Assembly (NCBI GenBank): GCA_021613375.1
Contig: CM038709.1
Location: 32,006,415 to 32,070,414, forward strand
Origin: Megaleporinus macrocephalus
Taxonomy: Eukaryota; Chordata; Actinopteri; Characiformes; Anostomidae
DNA length: 64,000 bases
Direction: 5' to 3'
Positions 24,170 to 34,972 of this stretch are shown here, in pieces; position 1 is the stretch's first letter, and each line of letters starts with the position of its first letter. The notes under the pieces were generated by a model that had not been told where the DNA came from, searched no databases, and worked only from the letters and a program-made list of their open reading frames with translations. A program made the position numbers and the translations under genes.

Positions 24170-26836
24170 AAATAAAAATCAACAAAAATGTTGATACATG
24201 TTATATATATAAAACAGAAACATGTAACTTATTTGTCATGTTTACCATTTAAATGCCATTCTGACAGAAGAAAGCCTTCACGCCGCTTTAGAACTTAATG
24301 CAACGTGTCTTTATCTATCATGATCAAGTAGTCGGATTGTTTTAATTTATGGCAGCAGTTACGGTAATATATCATCTATTTGCCCGCCTGATGAGTTTCT
24401 TTCAAGCCCTAATAGTGTAAATGCCAATGCAGTGAAAACATCGGCATTCGTGAAGGCCATGCTATTGTGCAGGTCTGTTCCACAACTTCAGGTCTGGCAG
24501 TCTTTGCTTTATCTTGTTGGAAGTGATCTGTCCACCAAGCATCAATAAATTCTAACAAACACAAGTCTGCTGTAAGCAACATGCCATGTGCATGCGGGGC
24601 ACACCTCAAAATTAAGAGAGAGGCATTGTGGCTTTTGAAAACAAGGAAGAAAGAAATCTATCATGCCTTCCTGTGAGCTAGACTTCACATTATGTTTTTA
24701 ATCCTGCCTTGAGTTTGGCAATCCTTTCAGCCCATACCATTCACTTTTCTGACTTTAAAAAAATCTGAGTAAGCGGATTGGGAAACCTCGTTTAAGGTAT
24801 TATTTGATAGTATATAATGAGTTTAGAGTTATTACTATAGTTAAGTTATACTATATACTATGCCATTTACATGAACTACTTGGTCACTTAAACAAGGATG
24901 TTTTTATTCTGTATCAACAGGAGTCTGCACTTCTGACTTTGAATGGTTTGCTTTGATGTGAACTAATGACTTTTCCTTAATTCGACATCATAATCAGAAA
25001 CCTCCTCTGTTACGTATGAACAAAAATATAATGTCATGTGAAACTTGTACCTGGGACAGAGTTTCGTCACTTAGGCAAAATGTTATATGATGATACTTCA
25101 GGAAGTCACACCACATGGGATAAGTTAGAACAGACTAAATAAAGCCACAATTTAAAAAAATAACTAAATTATTTGTATTCACACACTGTGCTGCAGATGA
25201 TCCAATTAAACAGGACTAATTATGCTCTCTTTAATCAAACATGCAGTACATGTACTTAAGTAAAATACTGATGGATTTGTAATCTCCAGGGTATTTTAAA
25301 ATCATAACACTTAATTCAACTCAGGTATTTTAGTAAGTAAAGGAAGAACATTTTAGCCATTTATATTTAGTTAACTTTGTTTTGTAGATGAAAACATCTA
25401 GACTGCTCTGAGATTGGTCACACCTCTGACTGTGGAGCTTTAGTACTTTATTTTAGACTGAATGCCAAACCAGGTTTTGTGCAATTGCCTGTTAAATATA
25501 TTTACTCAATGGCCATTTCGTTTGACTATTCTATAAAGGAAGGGTGGTCTTCTGCACAGCACTGTAGAAAGGGGGTAAAATTTATATAAACTTTTACCAC
25601 GTTTTGGATGTAAAATGTTGTTAGAACATCTAATTTTTGGTACGCCACTTCAGGTGATGACTATGCTTATGGCAGACATTGTTCTTCTAATGAGTAGGAT
25701 TTGTTGCGTATTTGCATTTCAGCTCCATTATTTACCCAAGATGCTTAGTTCATAGACGTCTTTGTAATTTACCCAGTGTAGTTTTCGCTGCAGGGATCTT
25801 TAAGGTTAGAATGCATTAGTGCAATTGTAGTGAGTGCCACCCCTCGTGCCACGTCCTGCTGTGTGTCTATGGGAAGGCTGCTGTTCTAATGGAGCCCGGA
25901 TTCATCAAGTCCACCCAGCTTGTTAAGAGCTGTTGAAACCAAGACATCATAGATGCCCTGTGGTGTTTGTGGATGCCTTGTGATTCATCATCATTCTTTT
26001 TCAAAGGCTGCACATTGGTGGGTTTCTGCAGAGGGTTTTTTGGCCGTAATTTGTAGTTAACCCGTGCTAACATGAAAAACGGTAGGCAAACTATTGTGAC
26101 ATTCATTGTTTATAATGAAATCTTAATATGGTGCATATTTAAGCAAAGGTTAGCAACATAAAGGGCAAATGGATTGTCTGGCTATGAATTTTAAACAGTT
26201 ATTGATTTTCACACTACCAGCTACCTCTTTGCCTGAATGATAATTCTGAAATGGTATGCCAGTTTTCTTAAGGAACATCTGTCTAACATGCCTTTCTAAA
26301 GGTTGTGTTTCTGTTCAGGTTGGATGGGATGGTTACAATACCGCAGTCGGCATGAACTCCCACTCATGTTTTTTAGAGACTTTGATCTCATAAATCAACT
26401 TGGCCTTGACTTTGAATAACACCTTGACTAAAGCAGTCATTTAAAGAAGGGGGTTTCTACAGGGTGGCTTTAATGAGCAGAAGTTTTTTTTGTTTGTTTA
26501 AAGTCAGCTGTTTGTTTGTTAAGAATGATACTAGCATCAGCTTTTCCGCCCAGACGTTACCTCATCATTCCTGATGCCGCTTTGGTGTGCTCATACATGA
26601 AATGCAATCCATGTGCACCACCTAGACTTACGTTTCACCACCTTATCGACAGAAAACAGCAACCATATCCTGCGCGTGGCTTTGGCGATCAGTCTTCTCC
26701 CCTGGAACATAGACATGATGTATTATTTTAAACTGATGGAGGTGTAAAATATACTTTCATGCAGTTCCAGCATTTGGTACCACTTTAGTTGGATAGCCCG
26801 TTGCAGATGCTTTGTAGGTGCACACACTGCATGTAA

Positions 26837-26837
<1 letters not shown>
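24170..26837. other. intergenic DNA, no gene seen
   Basis: Sections at about 24240-24720 and 25640-26130 look single-copy (for example GCGTATTTGCATTTCAGC near 25710, an octamer-type word) and could hold regulatory elements. Positions 24760-25570 are AT-rich and repeat-like, with AGTACATGTACTTAAGTAAA near 25247 suggesting old hAT debris. No exon recognised. Confidence 0.35.

Positions 26838-26911
<74 letters not shown>
26838..26911. repeat. (TA)n microsatellite
   Basis: An uninterrupted TA tract of about 73 bases, about 900 bases upstream of dach1 exon 1. It is followed at once by R1-like sequence, as is also seen near the tract at 39152. Likely length-polymorphic. Confidence 0.95.
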
Positions 26912-26913
<2 letters not shown>

Positions 26914-27079
26914 CAAATATGTTTATTTTACTGTGGGCACAAATTCTTAATTTTAGTCACAACACTCACTGGTTTGGTGCCTTAATTGACCTATAACAAC
27001 AACAACACAAAAAAAACATTCAAAACATATATTGTTGTTGTCCAGTGTAAAAGATGCATCTCCATTCACGTTGATTTGT

Positions 27080-27192
27080 ATTTGTTTGCGTCATTTGAAC
27101 CTGCTTGTCCTGTACATTGTGTGATTTCATGATAAACAGACCAGTAGAAATGCCCTTTTTAAATGAACTTACTTTAAAAGTAGACATAGCCT
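27080..27192 (+). repeat. dispersed repeat family R1, copy 3
   Basis: TCATTTGAACCTGC, TGATTTCATGATAAACAGACC and AGTAGAAATGCCC, then ACTTACTTTAAAAGTAGACAT. These match in order the copy at 38930-39151. The copy ends about 640 bases before the dach1 ATG, close to the promoter. Confidence 0.6.
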
Positions 27193-27429
27193 AGTTTTTC
27201 ATATTGTGATCATATGCTCATCAATCAACTATGAGGAGGAAATATTACATATAGGCTGTTCTGAAAGTTTAGACGCTGAATCCTGAGAGAGACGCGCTAC
27301 CGTGTCTACTCTCGTCCCTGGAAAGAAAAGTCAGAGCGCACTTTTTTCCCTGGAAGTAAAAGAAGCCGGAGACTTGTCTTAGGGTCTCCCACGGAGTTAT
27401 ACTATAGTCTGCCCAAGTGAGTGTAGCCT

Positions 27430-27833
27430 GGCATTACATTTGCGCTGAGCGCGCTTCAAAGCTGAGAAGAGTGGCCGCTGGCTCCGCCCCCTTTGGACCT
27501 TGTGACAACAACAACTCATCCAAAGAGAGAGCTGCACTTTTCAGCTCATTTTCTTTCCTGTCATTCTCTCTCAATCTTTGATGATTGTCCCACCGCGCAG
27601 AGCCCCGTTTTCTCTCCCCACCTCGCTTTTCCCAGCCTCCTTTTTTCCCTCCTCCTTCTCCACTTCTCAGCGGACTTGCACCGCCGTGGATTTCGTCTTG
27701 TCTCATACAAACTGCCGATACTTTTCCGTTGTTTTTGTGGGCTTTTTGTCGTGTGTTTCTTTGCGCTGTTCACGCTGGGGTTGTTCTCTTGCCCCTCTCT
27801 CCACGTTGAACTTGCACTCGCAGGGTGAACACC
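27430..27833 (+). promoter_or_regulatory. dach1: dach1 proximal promoter and 5'UTR
   Basis: About 400 bases directly upstream of the dach1 start codon. The segment becomes GC- and pyrimidine-rich, with long C/T runs (27590-27670) and no evident TATA box. A GC box lies at 27483-27491. These are features of CpG-island, TATA-less developmental promoters. The transcription start cannot be placed from sequence. If it lies before 27581, the leader contains an upstream ATG (see the uORF entry). The strand is inferred from the gene. Confidence 0.6.
27483..27491 (+). promoter_or_regulatory. GC box (Sp/KLF-type site)
   Basis: CCGCCCCCT, a match to the Sp1/KLF GC-box core, lies about 345 bases before the dach1 ATG, where base composition shifts from AT-rich to GC-rich. 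A role in core-promoter activity is inferred. Confidence 0.4.
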
Positions 27834-27934
27834 ATGGCCGTCCCGGCTGCTCTGATCCCCCCTTCCCCTCTGGTCCAGCCGTCTCCCATCTCCGCGTCGT
27901 CTTCGGTCAGCACCAATTCGCCCTCGGCCACTAG
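27581..27934 (+). other. possible upstream ORF overlapping the dach1 start
   Basis: An ATG at 27581 opens a 117-codon frame that runs past the dach1 ATG in a different frame and stops at 27934. Its start context is weak (T at -3, A at +4), unlike the dach1 ATG. The peptide is Ser/Pro/Phe-rich and resembles no family I know. If the transcript begins upstream, the uORF could reduce dach1 translation, with most ribosomes scanning past it. It may equally be chance openness in C/T-rich DNA. Confidence 0.3.
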
Positions 27935-28360
27935 TTCCTCTCCTTCTCCGTCCGTGGCTCCTCCGTTCCGGCCGGAGCTGCTCACCACCAGCAGCCCGGG
28001 GGGTGTGCCTCTGCCCGCCAAGCCCGTCTACTCGACCCCGTCGCCCGTGGAAAACACGCCGCAGAACAACGAGTGCAAAATGGTCGAGCTGCGGGGCGCC
28101 AAGGTGGCCTCGTTCACGGTGGACGGCTGCGAGCTCATCTGCCTCCCGCAGGCTTTCGACCTGTTCCTCAAGCACCTGGTCGGCGGGCTGCACACCGTCT
28201 ACACGAAGCTCAAGCGCCTGGAGATCACGCCGGTGGTCTGCAACGTGGAGCAGGTCCGCATCCTGCGCGGGCTCGGCGCCATCCAGCCCGGAGTGAACCG
28301 CTGCAAGCTCATCTCCAGGAAAGACTTCGAGACGCTCTACAACGACTGCACCAACGCCAG
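27834..28360 (+). CDS. dach1: dachshund homolog 1 (Dach1), first coding exon, partial gene
   Basis: The exon encodes 175 complete codons plus two bases. Dach1 is a nuclear transcriptional cofactor of the Ski/Sno/Dac family that works with SIX and EYA proteins in eye, limb, kidney and muscle development. Residues 1-60 are Ser/Pro-rich and low complexity. Residues 62-80 match the conserved DACH1 linker (KPVYSTPSPVENTPQNN). Residues 81-175 cover nearly all of DACHbox-N, including LPQAFDLFLKHLVGG (about 104-118) and LRGLGAIQPGVNRC (about 144-157). MAVPAALIPP at the N-terminus and VENTPQNNECKMV favour DACH1 over DACH2. The start at 27834 has a strong context (ACACCATGG); an in-frame GTG three codons upstream is not needed. 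The exon ends in AAC GCC AG, then GTAAGC, which is phase 2 and fits the Asn-Ala-Ser junction of DACH1. The long Gly and Ser runs of mammalian DACH1 are absent. Teleosts have several dach paralogs, and which one this is cannot be decided here. Confidence 0.96.
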
Positions 28361-28366
28361 GTAAGC
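28361..28366 (+). other. dach1: splice donor of dach1 intron 1
   Basis: CCAG|GTAAGC. The sequence matches the 5' splice-site consensus, and the position matches the end of homology to DACH1 exon 1. The codon is split after two bases. Confidence 0.9.
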
Positions 28367-28480
28367 GGGGAGTGAACGCGCGCGGACAGAGATGTGGAGA
28401 AGCCCGGCAAAGTTTACAGCGCGCGGCACAGCGCGGTAGCGCGAGCGGCAGAGCGCGGACACGGGCCGAAGCGGCGTGAT

Positions 28481-29960
28481 CATTTTTATACAATTAACTT
28501 CTCAGTCCGGCATCGTTAAACCACCAAAGGGAGCAGACAACAGCGCGTCGTAGAGCTGCTAGTAAAACACGAGTGTAAACCGGATTGATGACGTAGCAGG
28601 TGGCTTATAACTAACTGACTAACTAACTCCAGTTGAACTTCAGCAGCAGCGGAGAAAGACCCTCTAATATCTTTCCGAACAAAATAAAAAGTGCGGATCA
28701 GCGGCTCTAGCAAACTGTAGTGCCTCCTAAAAGAGCCAGTGACGGCTGTAATGATCACCAGGCTGAACCAGTGGCCTAAATAAATGAACAGTTATGACAC
28801 CCTAGTAAATAAGTCATAATGATAACAGCTGTCATGTGAACACGGGCAGGTTTGACCTCAGAGGGGGCTGTAGGTAGGTGTGCAGGATGCCGATTAAATA
28901 ATGAAACAATAGTTCTGCTTACTTTTGACCATTAATACTTTTTGAATGTGTAAATAATAAACAGCACATTATTAGTGTTTTCCATTATAACAGAAACAAA
29001 CAGAGGTAGTACTGCGCAATTACATTAGATTTGCTGGTTCATTCTTCACATTTAGCAATTTCCTAGTATTTACACTCGTTTTTCCATCCAACTAAGAAGA
29101 AAAAAAAGAAAAAGAAAAAAGAAAGAAGTCCTTGCGGGCACTCTGTGCACACTGTCAATAATGAGGACAGATTCAGTGCCTCCAGGTACAAGCTATTTTA
29201 AGGAGTGGAAACATAGATTACTGTTAAGTGGACTCATGACATTGGCAACCTTTCTCCTTAAATAACGTTTAAGATATTGATCGAATAAAGTAGTGTAAGA
29301 GTGGTCCACCCTTAAAGCAGTACAAGCGACCTGAAGTACATGGCAAGAGCATCATAATTAAAATCCTTAAAAAACACAAAAAAGCAAAAAAAAAAAAAGT
29401 TATATACCACAAAAGTATTTTTTGTACTTTTAAAATTATATGAATCATGAAATATTTACTCTCTAGGTCCACTGCCCTTTTCTGTTTGGCTTAGTTTACT
29501 TTCTAATTATTATTAAATGTTTCAGGCCTTAATGTCATGTGTAACTCATTTTTGTATTTGGTATATTACTCAGTACTTAATGTTCTTAATTGTGAAGCTA
29601 CACAAAGATATCAAAGTTATTCATTAAATAAAAAAAGAAAAAAAACCCATTTAATTTATTTGGGTTTTAAGGCGAGGGCTTGAGTTTACATGCTCACAAC
29701 AGCAACGTCAGATGCTCTTATTCACATGAGAAGTTATGAGGTGTGAAGGGATACTGCTGTGATTTACACCACCTACTTCTTAATTCATATGAGGGGTTTA
29801 CATGCTCAAAATATGTTTTCCAAAATATGTTTATAAATTGTACTGCTATAAAATAAAATAAATGTATATATTAAATATATTATTTTAAATCTGTTTTTGC
29901 TCTCCTAATATATAAAGTAGTGCTGCAGTTTTATTTGTTCTCACTGATGTAAATTTCAGT
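28481..29960. other. start of intron 1, AT-rich, no exon
   Basis: Composition drops from CpG-rich to AT-rich at about 28490. A purine tract occurs at 29095-29125 and A-rich runs at 29380-29400 and 29630-29650. No repeat family named; no coding signal. Confidence 0.5.
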
Positions 29961-32690
29961 ATGTGTTCCGTCACTTGTGTGGTGTGATGTGTTGGTGTTG
30001 TGTTATTTCCAGGGTGAGCTCGTTTCACCATTGTGCCTCTTTTTTTCTCAGACATTTGACCGGCGTGTTCTGTGTTTGAGAGGGTTGTATCTGGGCCCCA
30101 ACCTCAGTGTCGTCAAGCTTTCTCCCCTTATGCAGTGTGTCTTGGGGCTCGCGGAGTGATATAGTGCGGGATTTGAACTCTGAGGTTGGCACTGAGAGTG
30201 GCCAGTGATGGGGTTAAAGGATAATGCAGTGCTACACATTGCTTTAATGATGCTAAAGTGCTCGCCTATTACTGCTGCATGGAGAGGCCTGTAATTGTCT
30301 CTGAAAGCACCTGGTACTGCCGGTGTTATGCTGAAATCAATCATATCCGCCATGTCTGCTTCCCATTTGGAGAATTACATCATTTGTATGGACAAAGATA
30401 TCTTGTGTAGAACACAAACAGATGGAAGAGGAGGAGGAGGAGCGGCTCTTCTTTACGTTGCGGACTGAACCTGGGTGTTTCTGTTTGTCGCTCTGTGCAG
30501 GGAGCGTGGCCTGTAATTCTGGCGTGGATGTGATTTCTATCTGGGCTGCTAGGTTGAAGTTTGAGTTTCGGAGCAGCAAAGTGGCCTCTTATTGACGTTT
30601 CTGGTCTGCTATGTGGGGGATGCTCTTATTAGTCTCCTTTACTAACACATCAAGTATGACTGGTCTTCTACAGTACTGGATTCTTTTTTGTCTATTGTAC
30701 ACTTATACAGCATACACCCGTAAATAAGTGGTTCTTCAAGAGTTCTTAATAAACGTAATGTTGTATGTAGATGACAACTCAGTTGGAGTGCTTACATGTT
30801 TCTTTGGGTAGTTAAATGATTCTTCTGTATGATTTAGAACCTGTTACACACTGTCCTTCAACAAGTAATTTTAAATATTTTACTGCTGCTCGCTCTAGAC
30901 AGATTCACCTGCCTTTCTATTTTTATTAAACGGAATATTCGCTTCTACTAAATGGTAGCAGTGGCCCTTCATCTTTCCCTGCCAGCGTTAAAAGAGCCTC
31001 CAGTTAAGCAGCAGGAAGATGAGCCGCGCTCTCCCTCTGCAGGAGGACGTGCTCCTCGGGCTCTCCTCCACTTTCACACGGATCCTCGGCCCAGATTAAT
31101 GTGCACCTTCTGCCGCCGAGCAGATACGGCGGCTGTAATCTCTCGCTTTCGCAGGAGTTATGACACTGTCTCATGAGAAGCAATACTTCAGCTACTTGTT
31201 TTCCTTTTCTTTTCTTTTTTTTCTGCCCACACGGGACAGCGCGAGGTTCTGCCTGCCTGGTGACACCTGAACTCTGAGGAAAAAGGGGTTATTGAAGCAG
31301 GGGGACGGCGCAGCTCAGGCAGGGGCAGCTGTCTCGGCGAGGGAGGCTAGCCGTGCGCTAGCAGCAATGCAGCAGTTAATTGACAATCATTGTCTGCCTC
31401 TGAAGGTTAAACAGGCGCCCCTAGACTACAGGGGACCACTGCGACGTTGGCTGTTTTTTTTTCCTCCAGTTGCCAGCCTTTTGTATTCATATGGAGTTTT
31501 ATAAATATTTTTTTTCACCCTCATATTAGCATCAAGTACCTTAAATATTTTAAGCATTATAATTTGATGTGTACTTTGATCTCTCCTATTTATTTCCCCC
31601 GCAAAAAAATTCCCACAAGAGGGGCACATTTAGAAAAATATATTTTCGTGTTATGGTACAACCTCTCATATTTACAGAAAAGCGTGATTATTTTGTTTAG
31701 CACTCGGGGGTACGTCTTCACGCGCAGTGGCAGATTTTATCGCTCTCTTTTTTCCCCTTTCCCCCCCTCTCTCTCTTTGCAGTGCTCTCCTGATATATTT
31801 GTTTTCGGCAAGGCATGGATGTGTTTACAGGTACTCATGGGAAATCTTTGGATCGGATTCAAATCATTCCCAGTCAGAGTGGGTGCTAAGATACCCGTCA
31901 CCCAGCAACCACATCCAAGAGGGAGCCAGGGTGATAATAACTTCAAAAAACAGAGAGACAGATGTCTGATTAGGATGAAAGAGTTTGGCGGGGGGTGTGT
32001 GGGGGGGATGCATGTTAAAAGGCTTGTTAAAATCACAAATTCATTCAAGCACTTTCTTACAAATCAAATATGCATTTCTAGCTCTGAGATCAGGTTGTGC
32101 TGATGGGTCAAAAATGAAATGGATAAACAATCAGGCTTTTTTTTCTTGTTGCTATGAGCCAGTAGAGCTCTGTTGGAAAGGATTAGCCACCTGTGTTCAA
32201 ATTGACTGTGCATTTGCCGCATGTCTTCAATGTGAGAAGAAGGAGGCGGAAGCCTTTAGAACGCAGGGATTGTTGCAGTGCTGATATTGGACTAAACTAG
32301 AACTTACTGTTGGTGATATGAAATTATAAATTCGATAAATTCGATCAGTGCATTTTCAGCTCTTGTGTGGTTTGTTTGTGTAGCACGTTGTTGTGATTGT
32401 CCAAAAAGTTAGTAAAGTGTCAGGCAGTACCCCTCCTGTCACTGTGGTGGTACCCCCAAGGTTACATCTTCAGTATCATTAGTTAAGGAGTGTAATTGTA
32501 CCTGACTCCATTTCCATGATATGTTTTAAACTGCACTGACTCCCACCCCTAGTTTTAACCTGGACCCTATTTCATTTTTGTGCCCTTGTGGGAACATTTA
32601 CATTGTTTGTACTTTGATGGATGAAAACATCCTTGCACGGCACAGTTTTTTCCTGCCTGCCAAACTCTAGAAGAGGTGTGTATTCGGAGA
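29961..32690. promoter_or_regulatory. candidate intronic regulatory block G
   Basis: Mostly free of recognisable repeats. The section 30950-31180 is unusually GC-rich for the intron (GCGTTAAAAGAGCCTCC, CTTCTGCCGCCGAGCAG), and 31290-31440 also stands out. The open frame at 31447-32103 (218 codons) is Phe/Ser/Ile-rich with no domain and is judged a chance frame. Regulatory function is inferred from position in DACH1 intron 1. Confidence 0.35.
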
Positions 32691-34430
32691 GAAATAAACC
32701 TCCGATCGCTGGCTCAGGACATTTTCTAGCCGTTCGCTTGGAAGCCCAAGCCTTTAATTTGCTTCGTTATAAAGTAAAGCTGTTCAGGCTGATTGTATTC
32801 GCATGCCTGCGCTGAAAGCTCCGAGCCCGGTAACGGAGCTGTGTTCCTCGCGTATTAGTACGAGTTTGCAGTCTATGACACATTGTGTACACAAGCGCAT
32901 TGTGGAGCCTATCATTAAATGCTGCTGACAGGGCTAAAGTGCAGTACCGGCCCTCAGTTAAACTCCAAAGTTGCTTTCTTTTTTTTCCTCCTTTGTCAAC
33001 GGTAAATGGAATAAGGCAGTTAGCAGAGACAGATAGATAGCAGTGAGACTGCAGCAGCACCTGTGACAGATTGGCTGTGGAGAAAGCGGCGTATTCTGTC
33101 CTGCCAGTGTCCGCGCGTGTGACGCTGTAGGGTCTGGCATGTCTTTAGGCAGCAGCTCTTCCACATTACAGCGTATTTAGGGAGCTGGGCGCAGATCACT
33201 GGTGCTCGTACAGGGACGTTAAACACTACTGACAGAAGTTAGAGGGAGCAGATGAGATTTCTTGATTGGACGAAGATTCCAGGCTGCAGCCCTGCTCTGT
33301 CTAATATGGTCACGTAGAGAAATTGATTTTCCTGCGAAATTAATTAATTTTTCATATAGCCCAAAGCTGAGAGTTTAAAAAAGAGTGCACTTGCTGCTTT
33401 TCCTATTTTCCTGCTCCTTTTTTTTTTATTATTGCCTAATCATATTAATACTTTTGCCCCAAGGATGAAAAGATAATTGTACAAATGCATTTGGAAATAT
33501 GTATCACTGAGTATTTATGATTAAATTATGCAAATAACTCCGCTCCCATCCTTCGCGGACCCAGATTGTCTAATTAGGATTGATATGCCGAGTAGATGTT
33601 CGGGAATCCGAATACACGCATGTCCAAAGAGCAGAAAATTGAAAATGACAAGGCTGGAATCCTTAAAAAGTGTTTTTTTTCACTGGCTAATTCAGCGTAG
33701 CTGTATCAGGAGTTAATTTTCCCTAGCTCATTTTCACGTTGGAGCTGACAGGAAAAAAAAAGAGGGAATACTTCAGGGAAGCAATCTCAAATGGGATTGC
33801 AGAAATTTCCTCCACTTTTTTTCCTCCCTCTTCATTTTCATGCGAGCCATCAGATGTAAATCTTGTACTGTGTAAACATTTCTTTTTTGTGTCATTTCAA
33901 CAGTATCAGCGGAGTTTGAACTTTATAGCTTGTTTGCAGTCCTAATCCGTCCACAGTAAAAGCGTGCTGATATAATTGCCTTCTGTAACAAAGATGTTTT
34001 CTGTACAGGAGGAATTTCCTGACGGATGGCTTTGACCTCCGCGCTGCCGATACGATACAATAGCTCAGCGGCTCTGCATTTACGTTTGAGAGTTGGGGAA
34101 AATTGTGGTGGCTGGGTACAGCAAAATACTGTCAGCAGGTTTGGCAGTGCCAGGGTGGAGGACAGGTGACTATTTAGGTCTGCGGGCTGTTTTTCATTTA
34201 GGTCAGAACAAGATCCACTTTACAGGGTAATGAGAGTGCCATGACTCCATTAAAGAAAAACAACAGGCTGTGGAGTGCTTGGGCCACTTTTCTGAGGACA
34301 AAAGAAATAGGTGCTCGGTGAATTCACTTACAAGCCCTCCTCGAAGCCTGAAATATGTGCCTCTAAAGCACCTTTTGAAAAACTGTTGTCATGGCACCGC
34401 GTCGATTATGGCGTGCAACAGTACGTGCTT
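32691..34430. promoter_or_regulatory. candidate intronic regulatory block H
   Basis: Repeat-free. The core at 33310-33720 has GAAATTAATTAATTTTTCAT, CCTAATCATATTAATAC, a perfect octamer ATGCAAAT (33528-33535) and TGTCTAATTAGGATTGATATG. This dense set of homeodomain and POU-type words is typical of developmental enhancers. Conservation not measured. Confidence 0.45.
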
Positions 34431-34505
34431 CTTATTTGTTTATTTATTTATTTATATATTTATTTTTTGGGTAGGTCACAACATGTACTTAAACTAATCC
34501 TGTTA

Positions 34506-34506
34506 A

Positions 34507-34549
<43 letters not shown>
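34506..34549. repeat. (AC)n(AT)n compound microsatellite
   Basis: AC repeats (34506-34530) followed directly by AT repeats (34531-34549). They abut, and seem to replace, the last 100 bases of MITE copy 2. Confidence 0.9.
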
Positions 34550-34972
34550 ATCATGAATTCAATACAGAGTAACATGAATATCTTATTGTGAGAGGAGTAG
34601 ATAGCTCCAGTTTGAAGAAAAAAGTTTAGTTGCAGATTTCTCCTGGACGCCTCAGACATTATGAATTTATTCAGTTCCTTCAGCAGCAATCTTGATTTAG
34701 CTTAATGAAGTGCTGAGCAGTCAAAGCAGGTATTAAATGATAACTGCTAATTATACTGAGTTGTTTTCACAAGGAAAAGCTTGTAAAGGGTTAAGTGATC
34801 ACACAGACATATGCAAAACCACTACTCACTGTATTAATACTAATTCAATTATTGATATTTAAAAAAAATAAAGTGTTTTGCTCAGCAAATGAAAGCTTCC
34901 TGTCTGGCAAATATAGCTTTTTAAATATAATAATGTCCCCAAGTGCCTAAAACCTATGCACAGCACTGTATA
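34549..34972 (-). mobile_element. Tc1-ended MITE family M1, copy 2 (truncated)
   Basis: The reverse complement of 34555-34700 matches 22985-23130 almost throughout (shared GAATAAATTCAT, GTCTG-GGC-TCCAGGAGAAA, AACTAAACTTTTTTCTTCAAA). The terminal repeat at 34946-34972 reads in reverse as TATACAGTGCTGTGCATAGG. The other end is lost at the microsatellite. Confidence 0.7.

Larger units (their letters stand above)
1..27429. other. intergenic region upstream of dach1 (gene-desert part)
   Basis: No exon, tRNA or rRNA gene was recognised on either strand. All open frames are below about 170 codons and resemble nothing known; the longest pair is the tandem minisatellite at 18.2 kb read on both strands. 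The region alternates between transposon debris and stretches that look single-copy. Short noncoding RNAs or poorly conserved lncRNA exons cannot be excluded. Confidence 0.75.
27820..28480. promoter_or_regulatory. CpG island over dach1 exon 1
   Basis: CpG is dense across the coding exon and about 120 bases beyond the splice donor (for example 28370-28480, many CGCG words). The flanks on both sides are AT-rich and CpG-poor. This is the usual setting of an unmethylated promoter island at a developmental regulator. The limits are estimated by eye. Confidence 0.75.

Noticed and set aside
26838..26911. TA tract as a possible TATA promoter
   Set aside because: A simple dinucleotide microsatellite about 900 bases upstream; the GC-rich island is the more likely promoter.
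28003..28375. Two other plus-strand frames over the dach1 exon
   Set aside because: Out-of-frame shadows of the CpG-rich exon, composed mainly of Arg, Ser, Ala and Pro. The true frame matches DACH1 throughout.
27561..28493. 310-codon frame antisense to dach1 exon 1
   Set aside because: Arg/Ala-rich antisense shadow of a GC-rich coding exon. No domain and no evidence of transcription signals.
31447..32103. 218-codon plus-strand frame in intron 1
   Set aside because: Aromatic- and Ser-rich with no recognised motif, in C/T-rich and T-rich sequence. Dachshund exon 2 hallmarks are absent. Treated as a chance frame.
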